From: Gnetum montanum
Lineage: Eukaryota > Streptophyta > Gnetopsida > Gnetales > Gnetaceae
Reading direction: 5' to 3'
Length of the DNA stretch: 64,000 bases
Assembly (NCBI GenBank): GCA_015680685.1
Contig: MNCI01014538.1
Location: 324,784 to 388,783 of the forward strand
Under the pieces are notes generated by a model that saw only the letters and a program-made list of their open reading frames with translations, did no database searches and was not told the DNA's origin. A program made the translations under genes and the position numbers. Below, piece after piece: positions 42,078-54,090 of this stretch. Within the stretch, counting starts at the first letter, position 1. Each line of letters opens with the position of its first letter.

Positions 42078-43670
42078 ATGTCTTCTTCTTGTAGGGTTGT
42101 TTCTCCATCTACAGATGATTCTACAAACCTTGATGACAAAACAAGAAAGAACACAAATGAAGTACCCCAATAACTTAAGGTGCTCTACATTCATTTTGGT
42201 CCATACTATCTAAACTTTACTTTCATTCTTAACCAAGATAAGTAGTTGCAGTGAAGAGACCTAGAGGGTAACATTGTATTACCACTCGATTGTGTAATTC
42301 CATTAGTGTTTATGGTAACATTGACAAAGCTCGAGCTTGAAGCAATAGTCCCAAAGTACCAAGTAATAGATCATCTCTTCAAATAGTATCAACCTAAAGA
42401 GGCCCAACTTTGAAAACAAAAACTCATGGAGGCTTGTCAGAAGCCCCCAAGGGAAAAAGGTTTCTAATCACAATAACATTGTAAGTAGAAAATGAGGACA
42501 CTAAATATTCATTAGGATGATCTCAATGCTAAGGTTCTCCTCCCTTTAGTAAGAATAACATAACTCACTAATGGTTAAGTTCAACCTGGATAAGTAACTA
42601 AGGAGAGGGGAGAGTTGGACATAGAACTAGGAAGGCCTCAAGTCCAAAGTCTCCTAGTCACCAAGCAACAGAACAATCAAGGCACTAGAGAAGAAGGGTA
42701 AGTTGGTATAACTCTCCTAGCTATCCATCCTCACCATCTTCCTTATTCTATAGCTATGATGAGAGAGAACATGACTAGGATCAAAGGGGAAATGATTAAA
42801 GGCAAGATGAAAATGATAGAAGACCCCATTGTAAAAATGGAAGAATGGAATATAGATAACAGCAAGAAAAAAAGGGGCATTAGCAAGAAAGAGGATGTAG
42901 CAAGCCACATCATAGGAGACATAATCCTAATAAGGGCCATGATAAAATAGATAACTATGATGAACCACTACTTACTACGAGTATGATCAAAATTTGTGAG
43001 ATATTTCACATCCTCACTAAGCATCAAAGGGACAACCACATCAAACAAATTTATTTGAACAATATCTCTAAGTTTGAGGGAGGCTACAATATTGATCTGT
43101 AGAACCATCTACAAGCCTTCCATGATTTCTATGCCTTGATGAACATTAACATAATGGCTAAAAGCCTAAGTTATTCCCTAGATAATCATAAAGAAAGGTT
43201 AAAGTTGATGCTAGTCCTTGGAACTGGAATCTATTCATAGATGAAATATGATGTGGAGTTGTTCAATGACAGGTATCATACGTACTTCAAGGTGTTCAAC
43301 TTGAGAAAATAGATTCAAGGATGGAAACAAGGTAATCATGAATTCTTTAATGTAGCCTTAGGAATATACCATTTTTTTCTACACCAATGTCCAAGCCATG
43401 GTTTCTAGTAGTGGGAGCAACTTCACCACATCATTGATGGACTCAAAAATAAAACTAGGAAAACTCTTGGGATCTATAACCAACTGAGACTATTAAATAG
43501 GAGGGTTCATTGAATCCAAAGGCTCATTGACCAAGTAGAAAAGGAAGAAGAAAAGTTATAAAAAGAAAAAAATGTAGAGTACAATAGAGATCCATTCATC
43601 TACAAAAGGATGTCTATCTCAATGACCTAAAGGAGGAAGCACCATTAGAGGAGATTGTGCAAAGTACAAT
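42078..43670 (+). pseudogene. Element E gag
   Basis: MSSSCRVVSPSTDDS at ATG 42078 matches the gag starts of G and K. LNFTFILNQDK, then LNNISKFEGGYNIDL and FNDRYHTYFKVFNLRK, mark the N-terminal and capsid-like parts. The knuckle and the Tyr/Pro-rich tail are missing: the sequence jumps near 43670 to the pre-protease part. Numerous stops and frameshifts. Confidence 0.72.
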
Positions 43671-43719
43671 CTTGCTAATACAAAGGCCGACTGAGCTTCC
43701 TTCAAACCAAAGACCTCAA

Positions 43720-44240
43720 AATAATTAAACTATCATGTTAACACATGCCATGACAAACTAGATAAATACAAGACACCTTTTAGGAAAAGAACTGGTGTTA
43801 GAAGTTCCCTAATTTATTTACAAATTGCAAGAAATCACCCATGTAAGGCTATTTTATGCTTAGGTTCTAATGTGTATTTGATTTCTTAAGAAATGTACAA
43901 GACATGAAATCTACCTCCACATAAGAAATGTAATATCATGTTAGAGCTTATAGACTAATTCATTACTATTCTATTGGGATTGGTAGAGGACATTATGACT
44001 ACTATCAGTGCATGACTATATTTGACAAATTTTCTAGTAATCCATGTTAACAATTGCAATGGAGAGTTCTTAATCATTATAGGAACTGTTGGCCAAGTAC
44101 AATTGATGCTAAGTTAGGAATTAAAGACCTCTAGTTGGAAATCTCCAAGGAAAATAAATTTAGCAAGATAGAGAAGAAGAGGGTTGCATGCATCATGTAC
44201 AATGACATAAGGTGTAACTACATATAGAAGATATGGGTAA
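43720..44240 (+). pseudogene. Element E protease
   Basis: IMLTHAMTN opens the region, as in G and C. The later part, DAKLGIKDL-LEISKENKF-KIEKKRVACIMYND, aligns with the protease end of G. The catalytic triad cannot be read cleanly. Confidence 0.6.
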
Positions 44241-44459
44241 TCAAAAACATGACCATCATAGCATGCAAAATGTCTGGTAAATTCACAAGTATTCAAAGGT
44301 GCCAATAGGTGGCAATCATAAAACATGAAGGCAACCATTAATTAACCATAGATGATAGCTCTAGTTCTACAATGTGCATGGAAGCAACAGAGATTCTAAC
44401 AAGTGCATACATAGATAAGATAAATGAAATGAAGTAAATTAGGTAACAACTCTCAAATT

Positions 44460-45600
44460 GAAAAAATAGAAAAGAATTAGAGGTAGATTGGGAGAGTTGA
44501 AAGTTCTGGAAACCTTTGAACTAAAGACCTCAAAACTAAAAATATTACTAGAATCTTTAGAATATATGTTTCTAAATAATGATAAACTAATAATCATAAA
44601 TGCTAACCTCACTAAGAAACAAAAAGAGAAGCTACTAAAAGTAGTTAACAAATGGCTGACAATCTTTGTTTGATCATATGTTGAGCTAACAATGATAGAT
44701 CCATGCATATGCAAGAATTAGATCTACATAGACTCTACTATTAAGCCCATGAGATAACCATAAAGAAGGATGAATCCAAAATTAAAATACGTTTTTAAAA
44801 ATATGGTAGAAAAGCTTCTCACGGATGGATTCATCTATCTTGTAGAGACAACAAGTGATTTAGCTGACTTTTCATTATAACAAAGAAAGAAGGGCAATGG
44901 AGGATTTGCATAGATATTAGGCTATTAACTATGGCTATTTTCAAAGATCATTTTCCCTTTCCATTTGTGGATTAGTTGTTAGATGGCTACAACCAAATCT
45001 AGATTGCTCCAAAACATCAAGCCAAAACAACGTTTACAAGTTCCTAGGAAATTTTTGCATATAGAAAGGTGCATTTTGATATATGTAATGCTCCTATAAC
45101 CTTGTAACTTCTTTTCCTTAGCATCTTTTAGTAGTAAAGCAGTAGTCGTATGGATGCCTTTATGAATGACTTCTTCCCTTATGATGCTGATTTTGAACAA
45201 GATTTGGACCATCTTGAGTAGGTACTAAACAAGCAAAATAGGTACTAAAGTTATGTGTGGAACCTAACTTGAAGCTCAATTGGTAAAACAAGAACTTGAT
45301 AATCCAAGAGTGCATTGTTCTTAAGCACTAAATCTAAGAAAAAGATATTGAGGTGGATCATGAAAAGACAAGGGTCATCCAAGGAATCACTAGACAATCT
45401 TGAATAATCAAAGATGTGAGGTCATTCCTTGGGCACAAAAATTACTATAGGTATTTCATCAAAAAAATTTCAAGAATCACCAAACTATTGATTGAGCTCA
45501 CTAAGAAGGATGTTGCATTCGAATGGATTGAGGGATGTGAGTGTGCATTCCAACTTTTGAAGCAAATGCTAATAGAAACACTGATCCTACAAGCACTTGA
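44460..45600 (+). pseudogene. Element E reverse transcriptase
   Basis: LEYMFLNNDKLIIINANLT and KEKLLKVVNKWLTIF match the RT start of G. The catalytic box near 45150-45165 reads AFMNDFFPYD, with FMDD changed to FMND. The connection has RSFLGHKNYYRYFIKKIS (45416 on) and AFEWIEGCECAFQLLKQ. Small deletions remove part of the palm region. Confidence 0.72.
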
Positions 45601-45960
45601 TTAGTCCAAGTCATTCCACATCATGAAGAATGCATCTAATTTCACCTTGGAAGTAGTTCTCATATAGATAGATGGTCACAAATATTCATATTACATTCAC
45701 TATGCTAGTAGGAGCATTACAGGTCACAACTATCCATATTACATTCACTATGCCTTCGAGAAATTCAAGCACTATGTGCTTAGATATCATGTTTTTGTGA
45801 TACACTAATCACAATGTCATCCACTTATGAATAAACCAATAGTGAGCTCTCATATTAAAAGGTGGTTGGTGATCCTACAAAAATTTCATTTAACAATGAT
45901 GGATAAGAAGAAAATCAAGAACATAGTTGTTGATCATTTGTCTCAATTAAGATAGGATAA
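45601..45960 (+). pseudogene. Element E RNase H with internal duplication
   Basis: SYYIHYASRSIT and FEKFKHYVLRYHVF, then VVDHLSQL, match RNase H. A 32-bp segment at 45672-45703 is repeated almost exactly at 45721-45752 in place of the expected TTTEKEL coding sequence, which removes the catalytic glutamate. Confidence 0.65.
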
Positions 45961-46927
45961 CAAGCCTAATGAAGAGTCTTTGTTTGATCAATTTCCATAT
46001 CGGTTTCTTTTTGCCAAGGCATGTGAGGCTTCAACATTAAGGATTAAAAATTGGTATAGTGAATTCTTCTCCTATTTAGTGATACAAGAGATTCCTATAG
46101 GATGGAATCATAAGAGAAAACAACAATTCCTTCACCAAGTTAAGCATTACATGGAGATAGAGGGAAACTTTTATAAAATCTATGTACATGGCTTGGTACA
46201 ATGGTATGTACCTGATGAAGATCAACTCTAAGTTCTTCAAGATACTCCTGAAGGTTATTATGAGGACCATTATGTTGGAAGCAAAATAACCATAAAAATC
46301 CTAATGGTAGAATATTTTTGGCCCATGGTCTTCAAGGATGTCCATCATTTTGCCCATTCATGCAAATGATGCCAAAGAGATGGAAGGATGATAACAAATA
46401 TGAAAGGACCTCAATAATGAATTCAACCACTATAGCCTTTTGATCTTTGGAAAATTGACTTCATGGGATCCATCAACCTCATGTTCAATGGAAAGTCTTA
46501 CATCATAGTTGTTGTGGACTATTGTACCCAATGAGCTAAAGCTACAGCTATTATTGATCATAATTCCTCTATTACAACTTGATTTCTTTAACAAGTGGTA
46601 AATAGGTTTGGTGTATCTAAAACACTAATTTCTAATTCATAGGTACTACCTTTTGAAAGTTATTATAATGCTTAGGGGTAGAGCATAAACTTACAACAAC
46701 CTATCACCCTTAAGTTAACAATCAAGTTGAAGTAACCAATAGGGAAATCAAAAGAATCCTAACAATGATAATTAGCATATATAGGAAAGATAGAGTACTA
46801 AGCTCAATGATGTCCTATGGGTCTACAACTCAATATGGAAACCTCCTATAGGCTAATCTCCCTATGAGTTAGTGTATGAAAAGTTACCTAAACTTCCAAT
46901 TCAAACTGAACTCTATGCACTCATAAT
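45961..46927 (+). pseudogene. Element E integrase, N-terminal part
   Basis: The stretch 45980-46231 is open and matches the linker before the zinc-binding domain (VKHYMEIEGNFYKIYVHGLVQW). Core fragments follow: KIDFMGSINLM, VEHKLTT-YHP and ELVYEKLPKLP. Stops and small deletions remove the second catalytic region. H interrupts it at ATAAT, and the frame resumes at 52765. Confidence 0.72.
46923..46927. repeat. Left TSD of copia element H
   Basis: ATAAT, identical to 52765-52769. Confidence 0.9.
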
Positions 46928-47239
46928 TGTGGAATATGATGACTAAATGTTCCACAATAGAATTAGATAGATCTCAAATATTAATCTATTTTAAATAATA
47001 TGAGATCCTATTCATATAATTCTTATCCAATCCCCATGATTTCTGAGATTCATGCTTATCTCTCCAAATATATTCTTGGGAGATCAAGGCCTATATAATT
47101 GTAGTAGCACATATTCATTCATAATAGAAAAGAGACATAACAGAATTTAAGAAAGTTTAACAAAAGTGTGCTTGTTCTAACAAAGTTCTTTATTTCCTTT
47201 AAGCTTAGATTGTAGATCCAGGGCCCTTTAGATTCTTCA
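46928..47239 (+). repeat. Element H 5' LTR (312 bp)
   Basis: TGTGGAAT...GATTCTTCA. It lacks about 57 bp present in the 3' LTR (the segment after CTTATCCAATCCC). Otherwise the two are very similar. Confidence 0.93.
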
Positions 47240-47241
47240 TT

Positions 47242-47253
47242 TGGTATCGAAGC
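47242..47253 (+). promoter_or_regulatory. Element H primer-binding site (initiator tRNA-Met)
   Basis: TGGTATCGAAGC, two bases after the LTR; the usual plant copia site is TGGTATCAGAGC. Confidence 0.85.
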
Positions 47254-47290
47254 AAGTTAGCTCAGATTCTCTACAACAAATCTCTCCAAA

Positions 47291-48200
47291 ATGGCCCAAA
47301 ATCACAAATCCGTGTCTCTTCAAGTTCTTATATTCAATGGAGAGAATTATGAATATTTGACAATCAAGATGCAAACATTTTTGATCTCATAAGATCTATG
47401 GGATCTTGTTGAAAATGGATTCTAAGATGTTGATCAAGCAACATTTCAAGCCTTGAAGGAAGATGAAAAGAATGAATTTAAGAAGCTTCATAAGAAAGAT
47501 GCAAAAGCATTATTCATCATTCAATCTAGGTTAGATCTAACAATCTTTCCCAAAATTGTCATGCATCAAACTAGCAAAGCTACATGGGATGCACTGGAGA
47601 TTACATACAAGGGATCATTAAAAGTTCATGTTGTCAAGTTACAAGTATTAAGGAAAGATTTTAAGCTTTGCACATGCTAGATTTAGAGAATATTGATCAA
47701 TACATCGGCCGATTTCAACAAGTTTGAAATGGACTTGAATCTTGTGGAGAAACACTTGAGGAAAGGCATGCTATTGAAAATATCCTTCGAAGTGTAACCT
47801 GACGATATGATCTTGTCATCGTGGCTATTGAAGAAGTAAGAGATATTGATAAGATGACCACAGTTGAGCTCATAGGAAGCTTAAGGACATACGAGTAAAG
47901 AATTGGTGATTGTGAGGATTCAACAGAAAATGCATTTCAAGCACAATTTCAGAGGACATCCAATTAGAATCAAAATCAACATCAAAGATCATCAAGTGGA
48001 TCCTCATTCAGAGGTCATGGAGATGATCATGACAGATCCAGAGGTTGTGGTCATGGAAGATCAAATCAATCAAAGGAAGGTAAGAATTATGATTTCTGTG
48101 ATACAAACACCCACAATACTATTGAATGTTGGTCAAGGAAGAAGTATGAAAAGAATGGCAAAGCAAAAATTATAGAACATGAATATCAACAAAAAGGTGA
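47291..48200 (+). pseudogene. Element H gag (UBN2-type)
   Basis: MAQNHKSVSLQVLIFNGENY at ATG 47291 is the usual N-terminus of copia gag. DLWDLVENG follows, and then the open stretch 47453-47680 with KALFIIQSRLDLTIFPKI and SKATWDALEITYKGS. A CCHC knuckle remnant, NYDFCDTNTHNTIECW, is near 48087-48134. A stop near 47389 and frame changes after 47680 break it. Confidence 0.85.
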
Positions 48201-48209
48201 GAAATTATT

Positions 48210-49576
48210 TTACATTGAAAAGGAGGAAGATCAACTCTTGATCTTCACAAAGGTACCAGATGCTAGCAACAGCAACAACATTTGGTATCTTGATAGTGGG
48301 TGTAGTAATCACATGACAGGGAATAAAAAACTATTCTCAAGCTTGGAAAAATATGATGGAAAGGTAACTATAGGTAATGAGAAGAAGTTAACCATTGCTG
48401 GGATTGGATCACTTGTGTTCACAACAACTCAAGGTAAAAAATATGTTATTTCCTAGATTTATTTTGTTTTAGATCTTTCAAAGAATTTATTAAGTATGGG
48501 GCAATTATGTCGCAATGGGTATCGTGTTGAATTTGAAAAAGATGTTTGTAAAATTTCTAAGGTTGATGATGATAAACGTATTGCCATTATCCCTATAAGC
48601 AAGAATCAGATGTACAAATTGCAGATGCAAAAGGATGTTCATTGTCTCACTTTCATTGAAGACATAACATGGTTATGGCATGCTTGGTTAGGACATGTCA
48701 ACTTTGGCTCAATGGACCACATGCAAAAAGGAGAAATTGTAAGAAGCCAGATAATCATGATTGTGGCATATGTCAATTAGGAAAAATTACAAGGTTGTCA
48801 TTTCCTAGAAAAGAACATAGATCTCAAAAAAAACTAGATCTAGTTCATATGGATTTATGCGGTCCCATGCAAACATTGAGCCTAGGTAAAAACTGATATA
48901 TGTTAATCATAGTGGATGATTTTTCAAGATTTTCTTAGGGGTATTTTATGAGATTAAAAGATCAAACATTGGAATTTTTAAAGAATTCAAGGTGGAAGTA
49001 GAAAATCAAAGTGGCAATACAATTAAGAAAATCCAAACAGATTGTGGTGATGAATTTTTATCAAATGAATTTGATGAATTTTGGAACAAAAATGGGATTA
49101 TTCATCAAACTACCACATCATTCACACCTCAACAAAATGGCATTACTGAGAAGAAAAATAGAACAGTGGTTGAAATGGCAAGATGTCTACTCCAAATGTC
49201 AAGTTTAGAGAATAAGTTTTGGGCAGAAGCTTGTGCAACATCAATTTATCTTTTAAATAGGGTGCCATCAAGGTCAATTCTTAACAAAACACCATATAAA
49301 TTATGGAATGGTTTTCCACACAATATCTCTTATTTGAAAATTTTTGGATCACCTTGCTATGTGCAAATCCTTGCACAAAATCAGAAAAAATTAGATATGA
49401 AATTTACACCATGTATCTTTATTGGATATGCGTTAAATTCCAAAGCATACAGGTGCTATGATGTTGCAAATAAAAAGGTGGTTGATTCACGTGACATGAA
49501 TTCCAAGGAGGAAATGTTCCAACATTATGGTAGCATGCCCATACTACAAAACATCACATTTTTGCACATAAATTAG
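48210..49576 (+). pseudogene. Element H protease and integrase
   Basis: The protease core IWYLDSGCSNHMTGNKKL keeps its DSG (48289-48300 codes LDSG). The pre-integrase region has LWHAWLGHVNFGSMDHM. The integrase has CGICQLGK, DLVHMDLCGPM, IQTDCGDEF and TPQQNGITEKKNRT, so D, D and E are all present. The open stretch 48992-49576 covers 194 codons and reaches the C-terminal GYALNSKAYRCYDV part. A few frameshifts split the region near 48780-48990. Confidence 0.9.
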
Positions 49577-50852
49577 GCTAACATCCTAGAAAATCTACCA
49601 ATTTTCTCAATAGTTCTCAAGGCCAACACAAGATGATGGAGGATCCTACCAGTAGTAGAATGTTTTTTGATTTGCCGTCGCTTACAGCTGATTTATCTAC
49701 CCTTCTTTCAATGCCATCCCTTCAACATCAACTTGGGCAATATACTTCTCCTGCCTGTCCACACACAAGCATCCACGTACAGCAACCAAAAGACATTTTT
49801 CCCATAGGAATGATCACCTCTTTTCAACCACAATCATCATCTCCTAGTAGCACAAGTCAAGCACACACCAACTGCTCCTTCCCACAAATTCCTATCACCA
49901 CCCATCACCCAAATAATATGTAGATTCCTATCAACACACATCACCCAAATAATACATAGGGCCACAAAATCCTAGCTACATTCTTCTTATTTTTCTAGTC
50001 AGGAACAAACAGAAAACATGCATGCTACTACCAAATCTAAAAAAAATGTTCATGTTGCTACCAATTTTGGACATGAATCCATAGCAGTAATAAGTCCAAG
50101 ATAGCCACATCCTAGCCACTTCCCTCTAATAACCAAAACCCTCGTGGCCCAAGACTATCATCTCGCACTCCACCCTCATGTGGACTATTTTTCCAGTTTC
50201 AATCACAGAGAACACGGGCTGCTCTACAGCACCATGGCCATCCACGATGCTATTTTTCCTCACTTTACTGCTACATCCATGTTCTCATCCCCTGCCCATT
50301 TTAGTCATGCACTATCCAAGTATAGTGGTCCCATTTTATCTTTCCCAACTTTCCAACAACCTAACCGATACATCATGCCACCACATTACTGTATTCCACA
50401 CTATTTTTTATCCTCATTACCACCCTATTTTTCATCTGTCCAGTAACATCTAGGGTGGGAGGCAACTCATTCCAATGAGACATCTATTTCCAATGCTGCT
50501 TCACATTGGGATAAAAACTAGAATGTTTCAATGGCCAAAATCAACTTTCATTCCCTCTTCTAGGACAAACCTCTGTAGCAGCACCCTCACAAATCATTCC
50601 ATCTGGCACATCTTCTACATCAACAATGTCCACATCACGGTAGATTCCATCCACTTCTTAGCTAGCTCAATATCATTCAGCCTCCAACATGCTGGATACA
50701 AATTTTACAAAGTGCATGACCCGTAGTCATTTTCATGAAGACACTACTCCACCACCCCAGGACATGGAATCTATTGAGGATGCTCTCTTCACTACCATGG
50801 ATGATGAATTTTTTGCACTACTTACATCAATGGGGAAAGCGATGATGGTTTA
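49577..50852 (+). pseudogene. Element H integrase-RT linker, long and Pro/Ser/His-rich
   Basis: About 1.3 kb of C- and A-rich sequence with overlapping open stretches (49633-49923, 50144-50446, 50475-50726) of Ser, Pro, His and Thr-rich composition. Copia elements usually have a low-complexity linker here, but this one is long. It contains a 36-bp tandem duplication (49888-49923 and 49924-49959). No known domain was recognised. Confidence 0.55.
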
Positions 50853-52380
50853 ATGAAACCATCTATAGTCGTCGAAGCTACATTGGATAATAGTTGGATT
50901 GATGCCATGGAAAGAGAGTTACAACAAATTAATAAAAATAACACTTGGAGCCTAGTTCCTTATTTGTCTGGTAAGCCTGTTATCAATTTAAAATGGATAT
51001 TTAAAATCAAGAGAAATCAATATGATGAAATAGAAAAATTCAAAACTTGCCTAGTTACCAAAGGATATCTCCAACAGCAAGGTAGAGACTTTGATGATAA
51101 CTTTGCTCTTATTTCACGGATGGAATCCATGAGAATCTTTCTTGCCATTGTTACACAAGTTGGCTATGTGGTTTATCAACTGGATGTGGCCTCTACATTC
51201 CTCAATGTCTTTCTTAATGAAGAAGTTTACATGGAACAACCACTAGGCTTCATTGATGAAGGAAAATGAAATCATGTTTACAATGTCCATAAAGCATTAT
51301 ACGAGCTCAAGCAAGCTCCACGTGCATGGTACACAAGTATTCATGCATTTTTCATGTAAGAAGGCTTCACCAATATTCAATCCCAAACAACAATATGCAA
51401 AAAGGTATCTGGAGATGACTTTAATTTTGTTTGTCTATATGTAGATGATTTAATCTATTTTTCATCTACAATTGCATTAGGAAATAATTTTCTTAATGCC
51501 ATGAAAAAGGAATTCAAAATGTTTGATTTAGGAAAGATATCATGCTTTTTGGATTTTCAAGTTATCCAAAGAACAAAATCAATTTCCATATGCCAACTAA
51601 AATTTGCCCGATCCTTAATTGAGAAATTTAGTATGATTAATTGCAATCCTTCAAATACACCACTTGACCTTGGTACAAAACTTACCAAGGATGACAAATC
51701 CCCATCTTTCAACCCTTCACTATATAGATCCCTAGTTGGTAGTCTAATGTATCTCTCCAATACTCGTCCAGATATCCAATATGTTCTAAATTACCTTTCT
51801 TGGTTCATGCAAGATCCACATGAATCACATTGGAAAGCTACAAAATAAGTTTTGTGATACCTAAGAACTATAACAGATATTGGGATCATGTTTCATCGAC
51901 ATACAAATTTCAAGCTATGGGGATACACTGATGAAGACTAGGGAGGCGACCTCAAAGATCGAAAGTTATCTTTTGATTTTTGTTTCTTCTTCGGTCCATT
52001 ACTTATCTCATGGGGATCAAAGAAGCAATCTACAATCACACTCTCAACAGTAGAAGAAGAATACATTGCTGCATCAAATGCTGCTACTTAGGCCATATGG
52101 ATCCACTCCATTTTTACTAAAATGGGATATATACTTGAACCTCCCATTTGCTTATACTGCGATAGCACAAGTGCTATTATGATGGTTCATAATCCTATTC
52201 ATCATGGGTGTTCCAAGCACATAGATATCAAGCATCACCATCTTAGAAGCCTAATCCAAGATAACATAATCAACATGGAACATTGTGCAACTAAGGCACA
52301 AATGGCAGCCATCTTTACTAAGATTCTGAGCTATAAAAAGTTTGAGTCTTTCCAAGACTTCCTAGGAGTGGAACCTCTTA
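50853..52380 (+). pseudogene. Element H reverse transcriptase and RNase H
   Basis: WIDAMERELQQINKNNTWSL, KWIFKIKRNQYDEIEKFK, VYQLDVASTFLNVFLNEEVY, ALYELKQAPRAWY and the catalytic LYVDDLIYFSS (YVDD at 51438-51449) are in the standard copia order. RNase H has WGYTDED-GGD, ISWGSKKQSTITLSTVEEEY and LYCDSTSAIMM-NPIHHG-SKHIDIK-HHLR. The stop at about 51268 (TGA), a frame change near 51350, and TAG at 51940 and 52090 disable it. Confidence 0.9.
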
Positions 52381-52382
52381 CC

Positions 52383-52395
52383 ATCATGGGGGATT
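52383..52395 (+). promoter_or_regulatory. Element H polypurine tract
   Basis: ATCATGGGGGATT directly before the 3' LTR. Confidence 0.7.
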
Positions 52396-52764
52396 TGTGG
52401 AATATGATGACTAGATGTTCCATAATAGAATTAGATAGATCTCATCCATTAATCTATTTTAAATAAGATGAGATCCTATTCATGTAATTCTTATCCAATC
52501 CCATGTTTAGGTCATCCCATATTAAGAAGATCCTTAAATAAGATGATAAGGATCATCCTCATGATTTCTGAGATTCATGCTTATCTCTCCAAATTTATTC
52601 TTGAGAGATCAAGGTCTATATAATTGCAGTAGCACATATTCATTCATAATAGAAGAGAGACATAATAGAATTTAAGAAAGTTTAACAAGAGTGTGCCTAT
52701 TCTAACAAAGTTCTTTATTTCCTTTAAGCATAGATCATAGATCTAGTGCCCTTTAGACTCTTCA
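52396..52764 (+). repeat. Element H 3' LTR (369 bp)
   Basis: TGTGGAATATGATGACTAGATG...GACTCTTCA. It contains the roughly 57-bp segment missing from the 5' LTR, which includes ATAAGATGATAAGGATCATC. Confidence 0.93.
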
Positions 52765-53130
52765 ATAATTACATGTGACCTTAACCTAGACATCAATCTA
52801 CCACAAAAATAAAGATTAATGACACTTAACATGCTAGATGAAAATATAAGAGTAGCTATTATGATGAATGAAATGCACAAGACATACAATAAACAACGAT
52901 GTGGTGCTAGAATAAGAAGGGTCAAATTTTAACTAGGAGACAAGTTTCTCTATTGGAATCCCACTCATGTACCTTAATAAACTATATATAAAATATTATG
53001 GGAAGGACCTTACGTTATATATTTAACCTTTCCATTTGAGAACATGAAGATTTACCACCTAATACACCCAACTAAGCACATACTAGTTAACATGCAACAA
53101 GTTAAACCCTTCAAAGACTTTCAAGTAACC
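52765..53130 (+). pseudogene. Element E integrase end, resumed after H
   Basis: Begins with the right TSD of H (ATAAT, 52765-52769) and then matches G from about 26570: the LNLDLDLAQK-like part, NEMHKTYNKQ, TLWEGPY-like sequence and HILVNMQQVKPFKDF. It ends near the G-rich block ATGTTGGGGGAGAT (53198-53211), which corresponds to AGTCATGGGGGAT of the relatives. Confidence 0.75.
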
Positions 53131-53807
53131 CAATAAGAACACCTCAATGCAAGGCCAAGTTCTTTCCATTTTTAGGATCTCTTCCCTCAAATTCAATGTT
53201 GGGGGAGATAACCATCTAACTTAACACCTTCTCAGGACTAAAATTTTCACTTTTTGTTTTATAAGCTATTTAGCATTTTTATATTTTGGACATTTTCCTA
53301 TTTTTTTCAAAATTTTCCAATTTTTAATATTTTTCCCATTTATTTTTATTTTTTCTTTTTTATATATAATTTTATATTTTTTAACTCCTTTTGTTTTTGT
53401 TTTGTATATATTTCTTATGTTTTTATTAATAATGTTGCCAGTCATGATGCAGAAATCAACACTATGTGTTGGGTTTTTATCCTATGCTATCAAGACGATT
53501 GGGTAAATAATTGTGTAAATTAGTGAGACCACATCATCCATTCCTCTAGTTTCCATAAATAATATGTCCTTATCATGAAAGCAATATGGTTCTTCTCATA
53601 TCAAACTAAAATTAACTCATGATCATTGTGCCTTGAAAAAAAGGGAAAGAACCAAGGGGGAATGGAAAAGGGAGTGGCATCAAGCAAACTTGCTAACTCC
53701 TTGCACTTTCTCTATGGATCTTACTACTCTATATGTTTATTTCACTACTCCTATTTTAATTTTGATGGAAGTTTGTTTTGAAATTAGTCTGGCCTCGCCA
53801 TGTCATT
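53131..53807 (+). other. Element E post-pol block, T-rich
   Basis: Contains a long T-rich tract at 53240-53420 whose small reading frames are compositional. The conserved GGGAGTGGCATCAAG island is at about 53671. No gene. Confidence 0.6.
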
Positions 53808-54090
53808 AAAAAGACATGTTACCCATGCATGAAGGTAGTCCTCTGGTAAGGAAAGTACAAATACCAATTAATTAATCCACAAAAGAAAATTGATTTCTAA
53901 TGTACCACTAGAAAGATGTTACCCATTATTGAAGGTATGCTACTTCTAGAAATCTCAAAAGTCTCTTGGACTAGTCTCATCATGTAATTGAAAAGACGTT
54001 ACCCATGCCTGAAGGTACTTCTCTAGTGGAATTAGCATTGGCTACGGGGCTGGAAAGACATATCACCCATGCCTGAAAGCACCCCTCTAA
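53808..54090 (+). repeat. Element E array of four copies of a conserved motif
   Basis: Four diverged copies of AAAGACATGTTACCCATGCC followed by TGAAGGT lie near 53812, 53930, 53990 and 54052, each followed by a CTCTA-type sequence. A, F and G each have a single copy of this motif in the same non-coding block. Confidence 0.65.

Larger units (their letters stand above)
42008..46927 (+). mobile_element. Element E: Athila-like element, gag to integrase segment
   Basis: Continuation of E after insertion F. The right TSD of F (AACAT, 42008-42012) starts it, followed by the leader, gag, protease, RT, RNase H and integrase up to copia insertion H at 46928. It is the most decayed pol in the window. 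Relative to G it has lost about 0.9 kb at the gag C-terminus. Confidence 0.8.
46928..52764 (+). mobile_element. Element H: Ty1/copia retrotransposon
   Basis: A complete-ended copia element of 5,837 bp: LTRs starting TGTGGAATATGATGACT, a tRNA-Met-type PBS, gag, protease, integrase, RT-RNase H (the copia order), a polypurine tract and a perfect 5-bp TSD. It lies in E's integrase. The coding region is less decayed than in the gypsy copies, with long open stretches, yet it still has stops and frameshifts. Confidence 0.95.

Noticed and set aside
52383-52395. Relationship between copia H and the Athila elements through the shared ATCATGGGGG tract
   Set aside because: Polypurine tracts converge easily. 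The LTRs, PBS and gene order are entirely different.
53254-53523. 89-codon Phe-rich frame as a membrane protein gene
   Set aside because: It is the translation of a T-rich tract following pol in element E, and siblings have similar tracts without an ORF.
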